Shown: piece after piece, positions 27,650-38,420 of the stretch
Numbering within the stretch: position 1 is the stretch's first letter
Layout: the number at the start of each line of letters is the position of its first letter
DNA from: Prosapia bicincta
Lineage: Eukaryota > Arthropoda > Insecta > Hemiptera > Cercopidae
Direction of reading: 5' to 3'
Assembly: GCA_036971475.1 (NCBI GenBank)
Contig: JBAIZL010000001.1
Span: 208,428,841 to 208,492,840, forward strand
DNA: 64,000 bases
Translations under genes and position numbers: made by a program
The notes under the pieces: model-generated
The model's input: only the letters and a program-made list of their open reading frames with translations
What the model was told of the DNA's origin: nothing
Database searches by the model: none

Positions 27650-28839
27650 AGATGTTGCATCTAGAATAACATTAAAAATAACCACTTGATAAGATACTTT
27701 TATGTTTTGTGCTATAACCAGGTCGAAATATATTGCTATATATTACCGTTTCTTGATTAACGATTAATTAAAACCGAAGTACTTTTGAAAAATTATACAA
27801 ATGTAGTATTAAAAACTACTTTGCAGAGACAAAGATTACTTCCGATTTACTAATTAGGTGTTATTTATTTTCAAAACTTAGCATATTACTTGCTTCATAT
27901 TATTTATCTTTTTGTAGTTTTTTTGTATCTTATTGTAAAATGTAACTAGCAAATTAACATTTTAAGTTATTAAAAAATATATATTTCAACTATTATTTTT
28001 CTAATATTGTATTTATTTGACTATATATTGTTTATAAGTTGACAAATAAATATGGACATTATTTGTTTATTACAAAAATATAGTTTTAAAAATAACTATT
28101 TTGCAAAGAGAAAGATTACTTTTGATTTATTAATTATGCGTCAATATGATGTTAAATATAGTAGAGTTTTGAAAAATGTTTTAAAAATTAACACTCTAAA
28201 ATTACTATCGTTTTGTAAATACTAACTACACTGTTACTCAATACGATGTTTAAATATTTAGAGACATAATAAGACACTTTCATGTGCTATGCTATAACCA
28301 AAAAATTGCTACATTACAATTACTTAGATAACGATAAGTTTAAACCGTAGTATTTTGAAGAATTATTCAAAAGTATTATTACAAACTACTTTTCGAAGAC
28401 TAAGATTACTTTAGATTTACTAATTATGTATTAATTAGTTTTAAAACTACGAATATTACTTGCATCTTAACACTAGATTAGTTTTGTAACTACACACTCT
28501 TTAAATATTTACAGAATTAATAATAATAATAATAATGAAAGGTTACTTAACGTTTATGAATTTAAAGGAGTTGTGCAGTGAACGCCTGCGGAGCGGCAAT
28601 ACGATTACCCGCAACAGACCTTGTTTAGTTTGTCTTCGTGCACATTGATTAGTTGGAATGCGCGTAACTTGGAACAGACCACGATTATTTGACACATTTA
28701 TTAGTTGAAATGCGTGTAAGTTGTTTAATTGAAAGTCATGCACCTTGATTAGTTGGTCATCGCGCACATTGTTCATTTGAGCGTTGTGTATGTTCGTTGT
28801 ACGTTGGTTAGTTAACACATTGGTCATTTGAAGCAGCCC
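27650..28839 (-). repeat. Right inverted-repeat arm of the giant element
   Basis: Read as the complement from 28839 inward, this matches the left arm from 4061. It has the terminal GGG(G)CTGC, the subterminal cluster, the block containing ggcgttcact and gccgctccgc, and the AT-rich body down to about 28010. Farther in (about 27650-27900) there is another diverged copy of the GTAATCTTT...GCAAAGTAGTT subunit and of the GGTTATAGCA motif. The roughly 480-bp subunit found at 4920-5380 on the left has no equivalent here, so the two arms differ in subunit copy number. The 107-codon minus-strand open frame at 28543-28866 is only the subterminal repeat cluster read in frame. Confidence 0.85.
28620..28835 (-). 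repeat. Subterminal short-repeat cluster, right end
   Basis: The inverted counterpart of the left cluster. Several copies of a motif reading, on the plus strand, cattgattagttg or caccttgattagttgg occur between 28620 and 28835. Near the very end the copies are less like those on the left, which suggests turnover of individual motifs. Confidence 0.65.
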
Positions 28840-28847
28840 CCTTAGTA
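28840..28847 (+). repeat. Target-site duplication, right copy (CCTTAGTA)
   Basis: An exact copy of the octamer at 4053-4060, abutting the last base of the right arm. The first C could instead be the last base of the element, giving a 7-bp duplication. Confidence 0.85.
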
Positions 28848-29363
28848 CATTAGTATACATATACAAAAACTCAACACAATAATTTTTCGAGACAATAATA
28901 TCAGCTATGTTTCCACAGCCAAATTTTTATTTCCGTTGGCTGATTAATACTACAATTATTATTTGAATTAAATTAAATAGCTGAGTATTTTCATGAATAC
29001 GGTAAAAAAATATACAGCACGACAGTGGATTAAACCCAATACACATCAATGGTTGGAGGGAAGGTTAGATAATTATCATTTGCGGGTTTTTCGTGTCGGT
29101 TAGAAATCCCCAATAGAGTAGGAAACAATGAGGTACAATTAGAACATTTAAAAAAAAAATTTAATTCCTATACGCGAAAATCATAAATGTTGGAAAATAA
29201 ATACTGGAAAATCAACCAGCCCCTAGAAGAACGCAAAACAATTCCTTAATGATACCTGTAGTACATAGATTTTAGTAATTTAAATATCATCAAAGAAAGT
29301 GATCGCGCAGGACAGACGTTTTGGAAGAACCCTGTTTCCGTTACACCATTGTATAATAGTAGT
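28848..29363. other. Unassigned sequence right of the giant element
   Basis: AT-rich with no recognised gene or repeat. Confidence 0.4.
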
Positions 29364-29670
29364 GATATGTAGACATATGCTACGTGTAGAGGATATGTAG
29401 AGGTTATGTAGACTTTGGCAACATTAAAGGATATGTAGAGGCAATGTAGACATAGGCTACGTGTAGAGGATATGTAGAGGTTATGTAGACACGGGCTGCG
29501 TGTAGAGGATATGGAGAGGTTATGTAGATATAGACCCACGTGTAGAAGATACGTAAAGGTTATGTAGACATAAGCCACGTATAGAGGATATGCAGACATA
29601 GGCCACGTGTGGAGGATACGTAGAGGTTATTTAGACACAGGTCACATGTAAAGGATATGTATAGGTTACG
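29364..29670 (+). repeat. 39-bp minisatellite, about 7-8 copies
   Basis: Head-to-tail copies of a unit built from gtagacatagg, ctacgtgtagagg and atatgtagaggttat. Copies vary by substitution and some are shortened, for example around 29410-29440. The 39-bp period is a multiple of three, which explains the 117-codon minus-strand open frame at 29246-29599. That frame is not considered a gene. Confidence 0.9.
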
Positions 29671-31371
29671 GGGAATAAATTATAGAAATATATATTTAAC
29701 ATGAGAGCAGCAGGGTGAATTTGTGGGTAACCTACCAAAAGGAAAATCAGATTTCTTTATAATCTTTTATTGATTAAAAACGTTACTTCATTTTCTCTAT
29801 TAATAATTTTGCATAAATATAACCTATAAAAGTGATTTTGCAACAGTTTCAAACCATTTCATGGGTTCTCAAACAATATAGGTTAACTACAGTCATAACA
29901 CATGCGTTTACAGTTGTAGGCCATACATTGAAAACTGTCAATAAATCTGCACGCGCAAAGTATAATAATTGCTTTGGTGGCAGCTGCATGTTTGAGAAAT
30001 AAAACGGCTTATCGATTGCTTAATACCATAAGAGAATTTCTGTAAAAGAGGGTGAGCTCCTAACCTACCTTACAGTTATTTCTTTTTTAAATTATAGTTT
30101 ATGAAAAGGAAAATTTAAAGGTTGCTATTTATGTATTCACCTTATTAATGATCTTTTAATTTATTTACTTCCTAAAAAGGTTTAAAATATGAAATAACTG
30201 GGATTGAAACCTTCCAGTCTTACTAGAGTGTAAAATCTCAAATCCAGAATATATATCTCTCCGCATTACTCTTTCTAGGAATATATTTTAATAGAAAATG
30301 GAAAAGACCATTGCTTTCATGGATAGGGTGTCTTATTTAAAGTATTTGTCTTATTTAAAGTTTTCCTCTCCCTCTCTCTTTATTAAAAATGGAGAAACTT
30401 CCACTCTAACCCTTATAGATTCACCTATTTTAAGATGTGTATTATATAATGTGAACAGGTATAAAACAGTAGAGGTAAATTAAGTAAACTTAATTATTAG
30501 AAGCATCACACCTTTTCAAAAATTAAAATATTACACATAAGGTTATTTAGGTGATCCACCTATAATTGAGGCCAGCTATGTGGTTTCTTTAGAGGCGTGC
30601 ATCAGGATTTATTTCCTTATTACAAATTGGGAAATAAATGAACAAATATACTTGTTACCAATGGACTATAGGAGCGCAATGGAAATGACAGAAGTACATT
30701 CCAGGGAGGAGTTTAGAATTAGGAGCGACCGCATCATTTCGTTATTGTATAAGATATTAATACTTTATAGTTTTAAGCCTGGGATCTATTTCTTTTAACG
30801 TAGGCCTACTTACTGCAGATCTGGTGTTAACTCTACAAAATTGCTTATACTATTGATGTATTCTTATTCTGTTATTCATTACGTCTATATAACAGGAAAA
30901 CTAAGTAAATGGGGATGTAACGTAATATTAGAAAACTGTCTGGATATTCACGAGGGAGGAAAGTGTTTTTATGGACGAGAATATTAAATTCTAATTTACA
31001 AAAACATTTTTACTGAGATATAAAAAGTTAAATTAAATCGTCTTGTGCAATTTCTAACTTTATTAAATTCTCTTATATAGGCCTACTCATAGTATCTTCA
31101 GAGTACAAATGTATACATTTATACTTTTATTTAAAACCCTTTCATGTTATAGTTATATGTTTTAATAGATATTTCATTTCAGTTTCATTATATACACTTT
31201 CAGGACACATTATACTAATAAAAGTAATTACATCCTTATTGTTACATAGAGATTATTTTTCTTTTCCATTTCTTACAGTTTTTAAGGACTTTATATATGC
31301 TGCATGAGGTAGAACAATGGTTCCCAATGGGGCTCCTTTACGTGATTTTTCCAGACCGTTAAATCAAGATC
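29671..31371. other. Unassigned AT-rich stretch
   Basis: Only short open frames occur (30298-30483, 61 codons; 30580-30798, 72 codons), and neither resembles a known family. Two TAGGCCTA octamers are present at 30801-30808 and 31078-31085. Confidence 0.4.
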
Positions 31372-32690
31372 AGCTCATCTGCATTATCTATCTGCTCACC
31401 TGGCATGTGTGTCAGCTCATCCTCTACGTGGCAACGTTCTTTCGATCAGCTCATCTGCCATATCTGTCAGCTCACCTGGCACGTGTGTCAGATCATCCTC
31501 TACGTGCCAGCGTTCTTTCGATCAGCTCATTTGCCATGTCTGTCAGCTCATCTGCCATATCTGTCTGCTCGCCTAGCATGTGTGTAAGCTTATCTGTCAT
31601 ACCTGTCAGCTCGCCTGGCATGTGTGTCAGCTCATCCTCTACGTGCCAGCGTTCTTTCAATAAGCTCATATGACATATCTGTCAGCTTACCTGGCATGTG
31701 TGTCAGCTCATTATCTACGTGCCAGCGTTCTTTCGATCAGCTCATTTGCCATGTCTGTCAGCTCATCTGCCATATCTGTCTGCTCGCCTGGCATGAATGT
31801 CAGCTTATCTGACATACCTGTCAGCTCGCCTGGCATGTGTGTCAGCTCATCCTCTACGTGCCAGCGTTCTTTCGATCAGCTCATTTTCCATGTCTGTCAG
31901 CTCATCTCCTCGCCTGGCATGTGCGTCAGTTCATCTGTCATAACTGTCAGCCCGCCTGGCATGTGTGTCAGCTCATCCTCTACGTGTCAGCGTTCTTTCG
32001 ATCAGCTCATCTGCCATATCTCTCAGCTCATCTGCCGTATCTATCTGCTTGCCTGGCATATGCGTCAGTTCATCTGTCATAACTGTCAGCTCGCCTAGCA
32101 TATGTGTAAGCTTATCTGTCATACCTGACAGTTCGCCTGGCATGTGTGTCAGCTCATCCTCTACGTGCCAGCGTTCTTTCGATCAGCTCATATGACATAT
32201 CTGTCAGCTCACCTGGCATGTGTGTCAGCTCATTATCTACGTGCCAGCGTTCTTTCGATCAGCTCATTTGCCATGTCTGTCAGCTCATCTGCCATATCTG
32301 TCTGCTCGCCTGGCATGAATGTCAGCTTATCTGACATACCTGTCAGCTCGCCTGGCATGTGTGTCAGCTCATCCTCTACGTGCCAGCGTTCTTTCGATCA
32401 GCTCATTTTCCATGTCTGTCAGCTCATCTCCTCGCCTGGCATGTGCGTCAGTTCATCTGTCATAACTGTCAGCCCGCCTGGCATGTGTGTCAGCTCATCC
32501 TCTACGTGCCAGCGTTCTTTCGATCAGCTCATCTGCCATATCTCTCAGCTCATCTGCCGTATCTATCTGCTTGCCTGGCATATGCGTCAGTTCATCTGTC
32601 ATAACTGTCAGCTCGCCTGGCATGTGTGTCAGCTCAACCTCTACGTGCCAGCGTTCTATCGATCAGCTCATCTGTCAACACGCCAGTTCA
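31372..32690 (+). repeat. Minisatellite of 21-bp subunits with a 522-bp higher-order repeat
   Basis: The array is composed of 21-bp modules (cagctcatctgccatatctgt and cagctcgcctggcatgtgtgt types) interspersed with a longer module, cctctacgtgccagcgttctttcgat. Two nearly identical 522-bp blocks follow each other at about 31566-32087 and 32088-32609; every variant in the first recurs 522 bp later. All three plus frames are open for long stretches and give Ser/Cys/His-rich repeats (up to 189 codons at 32144-32713). Simultaneous overlapping open frames and the lack of a non-repeat coding flank argue that these are by-products of the repeat, not proteins. Confidence 0.92.
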
Positions 32691-32839
32691 ACAAACTAAC
32701 TACTCTGTATTGACTCAGTTTGTGACGGTATAGAAACAAAATTCAAGGATTGATGAATAAATATAGTTAAGTGTAAGTAAGAATAAATTAGGAACGTGTT
32801 TGTGAGCACGTTAATGTTAACACCATTAGCACACCTATA

Positions 32840-32927
<88 letters not shown>

Positions 32928-32952
32928 GGAGGGAGAGAGAGAGAGAGAGAGA
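32840..32952 (+). repeat. Compound microsatellite (TA)n(GA)n
   Basis: An uninterrupted TA tract (32840-32884) passes directly into GA repeats to 32952, with a short interruption (gaaagaggga) near 32921. Confidence 0.97.
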
Positions 32953-33346
32953 CTCTCTACGTTGAGCTTACAGACACTTACTTGAAGTTATTCAGAGATA
33001 TACACACTGAAAAGAAGATTGTGAATGAAGAAGATATCAGAAGATATAGTGCATGGAAAAAAACAGTACTTTTAGATAAGTGATGTTTTACAGCGCATAT
33101 ATAATCAAGTCGATAATAGTGTATCACTGAATACAGTTATCTATTAATTTTTATATTTCTTTCCATCCCATCTCAAACAGACAAAAAATGTCTGTCTTTT
33201 AATCAAAATAGACCTAGAAACAAAAAAATAATGCATGCTTATACAAAAAATAAATACAGATGATTTCTGTAATATTCTACGTTTCTCATAGGGTTCATAC
33301 CAATATATTCTACATATTGTAGATATGTACATATGTAGATTGCTCC

Positions 33347-33348
<2 letters not shown>

Positions 33349-33382
<34 letters not shown>
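33349..33382 (+). repeat. (TA)n microsatellite
   Basis: A pure TA dinucleotide tract. Confidence 0.97.
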
Positions 33383-33385
<3 letters not shown>

Positions 33386-33709
33386 TAAATAGAATTAGAA
33401 AGTTAAGTGGAAGTCTTCTGTGACCTACGAAACCTGAGCGCCTCCTTTCAACGCCCGTATCCTCCTGTGAGTGCTAGGTGTCCTTCCTAACATAAGAATA
33501 AGGATAAACTCAGACACAGATGAGGACGTACGATGGGTACTGAGGCGTTGGTATCTGGTAACGTTGGCAATTCCGATCAAGAATATAGAGCGTAACATTA
33601 TAATTTCTTTTATGCAAAATTGAGAAATCATTTTTTAATTTTAATTTAACAAAATATATTTCCATTACTATTTATTAGGAATATACTATGATTGAATTTA
33701 ATAATAATT

Positions 33710-33906
33710 ACACAAAAACCTTTTAACCACAAACTTTCTTTATTTTACCCTTATATACATTTCAGTTACCAAGTAACAATTCTCAGAGGGATAACATGAA
33801 AAGAGTTTTTGTATGTTCTCCCTCTGAGGATGGTTTCTTGGTAACTGAAATGTAGGCCTACATAAGTGTAAATTAAAGAAGATTTGTGATTAAGGAGTTT
33901 TTGTGT
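33710..33906. mobile_element. 197-bp palindromic MITE-like element
   Basis: The whole element folds on itself. It starts ACACAAAAAC (33710) and ends GTTTTTGTGT (33906). CATTTCAGTTACCAAG (33768-33783) pairs with CTTGGTAACTGAAATG near 33836-33851, and ctcagaggga pairs with tccctctgag. Arms are about 95 bp with scattered mismatches and a very short centre. One arm carries an extra AGGCCT that creates the TAGGCCTA octamer at 33853-33860. No open frame is present. The size and structure fit a non-autonomous miniature inverted-repeat element; the target-site duplication is not clear by eye. Confidence 0.8.
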
Positions 33907-34064
33907 GTTGATTAGTATATTTCCATTGATACAAATTGATCACGTTGTGAAACATATTTTAATTATCAATGTTATGATACAGTTTTAGTTGCAAGCGTAG
34001 AATAATCCTTTTTTTGTCAGTGTTTCTCACAATGTCTAAGTCGGCGGCGAATGGATTAAAAAAT

Positions 34065-34320
34065 TTACCTATGAAATAAATATTGTTTGAAAAATTTTGA
34101 TAAGTCGACTGAAATGTGAGTAATAATTACGCATTCATTGTAACAGAATTGCATAGTTTTTGACATTCTATCTTGATTAGATTTCCGACGACAATGGAAT
34201 CCAGGATGCAGCTTTGTCGGTAATTTATCACTGAATTCTCTTTCCGTCACTCCAATCCCAGCATTAATCTCTCCAACGCAAACACTGCGATCCAATTGGC
34301 AGCACTTCTGATATATCGAC
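34065..34320 (-). CDS. Unassigned open frame, possible transposon remnant
   Basis: A minus-strand frame whose first Met gives 76 codons (34295 down to 34065). The open frame extends a little upstream of that Met. It contains CVGEINAGIGVTEREFSDK. A similar motif, RREINADIS, occurs in the minus-strand frame at 44615-44836, and the underlying DNA is also alike. This suggests both are fragments of the same dispersed repeat family and not a host exon. I do not recognise a domain. Confidence 0.15.
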
Positions 34321-35236
34321 GGCCAATCAAAAATATGTCCGCTGTTTTTATTGCTTTTTGTAGGGCGTCAAAGTTTTACTTTCAAAATAATCACACCTAT
34401 ATTTCGGAAACGAATGGTAAAGTCCCTCGTTAAATGGAAGTTACACCAGAAGTGTTTTTGTGGAATTTTGAAAATTACGACGGTGAAACTTTCAGGTTTT
34501 TACGATATCGACTTTCCAAACGTATTTAAAGTACGTTTATAAAAATCATACTGTGACATAATGTAAAGCGATCACTACAGACACTCATAAAGATAAAAGG
34601 GTTATGAAAACGTTTTACATAAATTTACTTTAATCAGCTTAACCCAAGTACTTATTTTAATTACAACAAAGGTTTTTTTTAAACGAAGAAGATTTCACTT
34701 TATTAGAATAATTAACAATTCTTATGGAATTTATTTGTTGATAAAACAACCTGAACAATAATTTAATGCTTTAAATTATTACCGGAAAAAGGCCTACTAA
34801 ATAATAAGAAAACACCCACCATTAAGGTATTCAGAAAACAATTTAAAAAATAAACATTTGTTTCGAAACTTACAAATTTCTCCAGTATACTGGACACAAT
34901 ACCTTATTGTGTTATGCAGTTTCAACATATAAAAGGTAGATCAAGGCATATTTATTATATGTACTATAAATGCATCAAGACATTCCGGGAGGTTTTACGA
35001 TACCAAACGGACTAAAATATCATCTTATTGTGAAAGAACGTTTATTATCAGAACCGAAATATTTAAAATGCTAGATTTGTAAGGAAAATGTAATTTCAGA
35101 ATCTGGTTTATTTATCAACAAGCTAACTTATGTTCTAAAATCAATGACAATATTTGACCCACTGGAAATGTCATTGATTGCAAACCAGTCCTATTTAATT
35201 AAACGACTAAAACGTCTCAGTACGTGCGTGTGTTCA

Positions 35237-35259
35237 TGTGTGTGTGTGTGTGTGTGTGT
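35237..35259 (+). repeat. (TG)n microsatellite
   Basis: A pure TG tract with looser TG-rich sequence immediately upstream. Confidence 0.95.
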
Positions 35260-36999
35260 CTCAATATCATATCAGGTCTTCAGTTTAACCAACTATAAAC
35301 ATGTGGCGTTTTTAGTCTTGAATTCAGCACAAACTTTGGTGGTCTATAAGTAATTACTTTTGTAAATAATTAATACAACTTAATATTTTCTCTTTTAAAA
35401 ATCATTGTGGACGTTGCTATGTCTGAATAAAGAAAATTACCTCATTGCGAGCATCTGAAAAGGCAAAATGTAAAACATATCCTACGCATCATTAAAATCT
35501 CTAAGTTTAAGTCTCGTATCCAAACCTGAACAGGTACAAGTCTCCCTGGGGTGTCGTAGATGAGATTAACCGTATTCATGAAAGCAGAGGTTTGCGTTTG
35601 CATGAAGTCACGGAATTTAACTAACACAGATTTCTTGCAATTTGTTACCTCGGCAATACATTTTTAATATATCTTTATTTTGACAAACACATCGGAATAT
35701 TGTCATTTATTAAGGGAATTTAATTATTTTAGTTATATCTAAACCATCTATTATAATTTTCCATTGTTTGTATTTAATATTAATGATGTTTTCATATTTT
35801 GATTTAATTATATGGTTATTATTATTATGACCGTTAAAAAGGAGTTAAGCTAGTAATTATTCAACAATAACACCCCCACACTAAAAAGGTATTAAAGAGG
35901 TAATAAATAACTCCACCTAAATCATACACATTAGAGTTATTAAGCTTTATTAACAGTGATTACAACAATAAGTTGCAATAAATAGAACAGAAGAAATGTA
36001 TATGAGACAGAAGAATTAAATTGTCAATGAAACTCATATAGAGTATTAAACTTTTATTTGTTCATGTGCATTTATTATTAGTTTGCATTATTGAGTGTAA
36101 ATAGAAAATTAACCAGTTTAAACCAGTCTGATGTACTCGTAAATGGAATTAATTTCTAGACAAACCTCAATAGAGTTATGTTACTTCTGCTATTCTTTGA
36201 ATATTACTAAATATATCTAAAATATTACGTTATACATAGTATACCATTTTACTTTCTATGAGAATTAACTCAGGACGTCGTGTCCTACGAGTTTTAATAC
36301 TTTATAACCCAATTGAAAATATGTTCTGGTATTTATAGAACCGGTCGTGTGTATCGTTTTATTTAGTTTGAATTTACGATATTTCAAGACAGATGCTGCT
36401 AACTGTGTAAGCAAAATGTACATAAAGGCCTTGAAAAATATATTGTAACGAGTGTTTATAATTGTTTATTATTTTTAAATGCGATAAAAGTCCTATTATT
36501 TACTTTCGACAGTAAAAGACTAAAAAAAATATAAAATTTTAAAAATAGGTGTGAACTAGGTAATAAAGCTTATAGTATATATAAGAGTATGTTTACCATA
36601 GACAAAAATATTAGGGGTGTAGTATTTAAAATACTATATAAGTTTTAAAATATCACTTTTTAATTAAAAAATAGAGTAATATAGAACAGGTGCGTGTAAT
36701 AATACGGGTATTTCTGTGACGTTCCGGAGTATATGAGATGTTAAATTTATCAAGAGAATAATTTTATATATAAAGACGCAAAATGAATAAAGGTATAACA
36801 ATATTGAGATTGGATACACAAAGTCTATCATAAAAAGTCAGTTGAATGAATGTAAGTGTGAAGGCCGTTGAGAATATTTGAAAGTCAAAATAGTAAGCTA
36901 TTTATTATTTTAAGTAATAATAACGTGTAATAATTTGGTTAAAAATTAAGTGGTACATATAAAATCCCTACAATTAAAATGCCTCTTAAATTCTTCTGA

Positions 37000-38420
37000 A
37001 GAACGTTCATATTTAACGTATAATAATGATGTAAGTTACCCCCAAATAATAAATAAAACTACCCAAGCAAATAGGCCTACATATAAAAGGAGAGATTTTC
37101 CAATTAAATTAATAAAGTCAATAAACAAAATTAAAATTAAAATTTCGAGAGTTGTTATCTCTCTTTATCCACTCCAATTTTATTAGAGTAATTACATTAT
37201 TTAGATTCATTATTACAATAGATACGATAAAGCATGGATGGTCTACCACGGTGTTAGAGAGATTTGTTCTCAATAAGACCTAATAAAAAAAGCATTAAAG
37301 TCTCTTAGCCTTGGCGTGAAAGACATCCTTCCCTATCTCCGTGTATATATTATTTTCTATCAGGCTTGCATAGATGTAATTTCGTCTCCAGATATATTTT
37401 AAACGACTTTAATCTTTTTAATGCAATATAAATTGTCAGTTATTTCCAATGAAATAAAAACATGTATTTAATTAATGAGCGTATTTTTTCAGACGTTAAT
37501 TAGTTTAGTGAAAATGAAAAAATTCTAAAACAACAATTAGAGTAGGAGACAGACAATATAAACTCCAGCTTTACAAAACGTATTTATATTTTCGAACAAA
37601 TGTGCTTGTTCTGAAAGAAACATAGCCTAAGTATTTCCTTTTCACTATTTAAATCGTGCAAGGCTTCTCTACTATCTTTTGAAATACTATGTAGGTAAAT
37701 TAAAATTAATGAAATAAGGACACCACTAACTAATATAAAGACCCCTACTTCCAGAATTATTTTTTTTTGTCAACCTTATATACCCTTCTGTTGCAAAGCA
37801 AAAAATGTAGTCGTTTAAGTGTGTTTTTGTGAATTATTTCTTAAAAACGTTTTACAACCATTATGTCTCCAAAAACTATTTAAAGTAGTTTCAATAAAGA
37901 AAAACTTCCATTTCATCACATTACCAAAATATTCTGCCAAGTAAAATAAAACAGATGGCTGAAGGAAGAGACATAATACGTTGTTTAGGCATAGGTATAT
38001 CAATAAAGGGAGAGGTGCAGCAGTCGACATTTATCACTTTAATCTGAAGTCTGAAGACAAGTTCACTCAAGAAACGGGAGATGAAATATATATACCAGGA
38101 TGAAATCATCGTTACCTAACGGGATGTGTCATTTATTAATGTTCCCTTCAGGCAAACCCGACCGTCAGCAAATTGTTTTCCGACAGTCCCAGTTTTAAGA
38201 GGCTCATACCATGTCTTTATTTCTTGTACACAGTAACATATAGATTGAATTAAATGGCTTACACATATTTTTATTTTTAAAAGCACTTTTAATTATCTAG
38301 AAAACCAATTTCATCTAACTCTCATTTTAGAAGATTTGAGTAAAATATTCTTTTAAAAAAATACATTTTTAGTTTTCTTTGTTTTTCGATAACTTCTTCA
38401 GTTATAATCAAATATTCTTT
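37000..38420 (+). repeat. 1.4-kb dispersed repeat, copy 1
   Basis: Collinear with 46661-48060 at an offset of about 9.66 kb. The best-conserved part is about 38080-38225, which contains cgttacctaacgggatgtg and gaccgtcagcaaattgtt. Other shared blocks are gtaagttac...ataaaac...acccaagcaaa near 37031 and tccagaattatttttttt near 37750. The copies differ by many substitutions and small indels. There is no coding frame, and neither inverted termini nor LTR boundaries are evident. It could be a non-autonomous transposon fragment or an old segmental duplication. Confidence 0.8.

Larger units (their letters stand above)
4061..28839. mobile_element. 24.8-kb foldback-like element: inverted-repeat arms around a satellite array
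   Basis: The unit has matching inverted ends, a perfect 8-bp flanking duplication, long inverted arms of about 0.9-1.4 kb, and an interior made mostly of tandem repeats. Terminal bases are GGGGTCGCATTCAAATGA on the left and GGG(G)CTGCTTCAAATGA on the complement of the right. Both continue into a cluster of short subterminal repeats. No transposase-length open frame exists inside, so any movement would depend on an enzyme supplied in trans. An 8-bp duplication with G-rich ends is compatible with hAT, Merlin or Mutator-like superfamilies, and the long arms resemble foldback elements. I cannot choose among them without homology search. Arms-plus-satellite architecture has a known precedent in Tetris of Drosophila virilis, a foldback element that seeded a satellite, but I see no sequence link to it. 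Confidence 0.8.
32953..36999. other. Mostly unassigned sequence
   Basis: Apart from the (TA)n tract, the MITE-like element and the (TG)n tract at 35237-35259, I see no gene. A moderately GC-rich patch at 33425-33600 is open on the minus strand for 68 codons but matches nothing I know. Confidence 0.35.
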
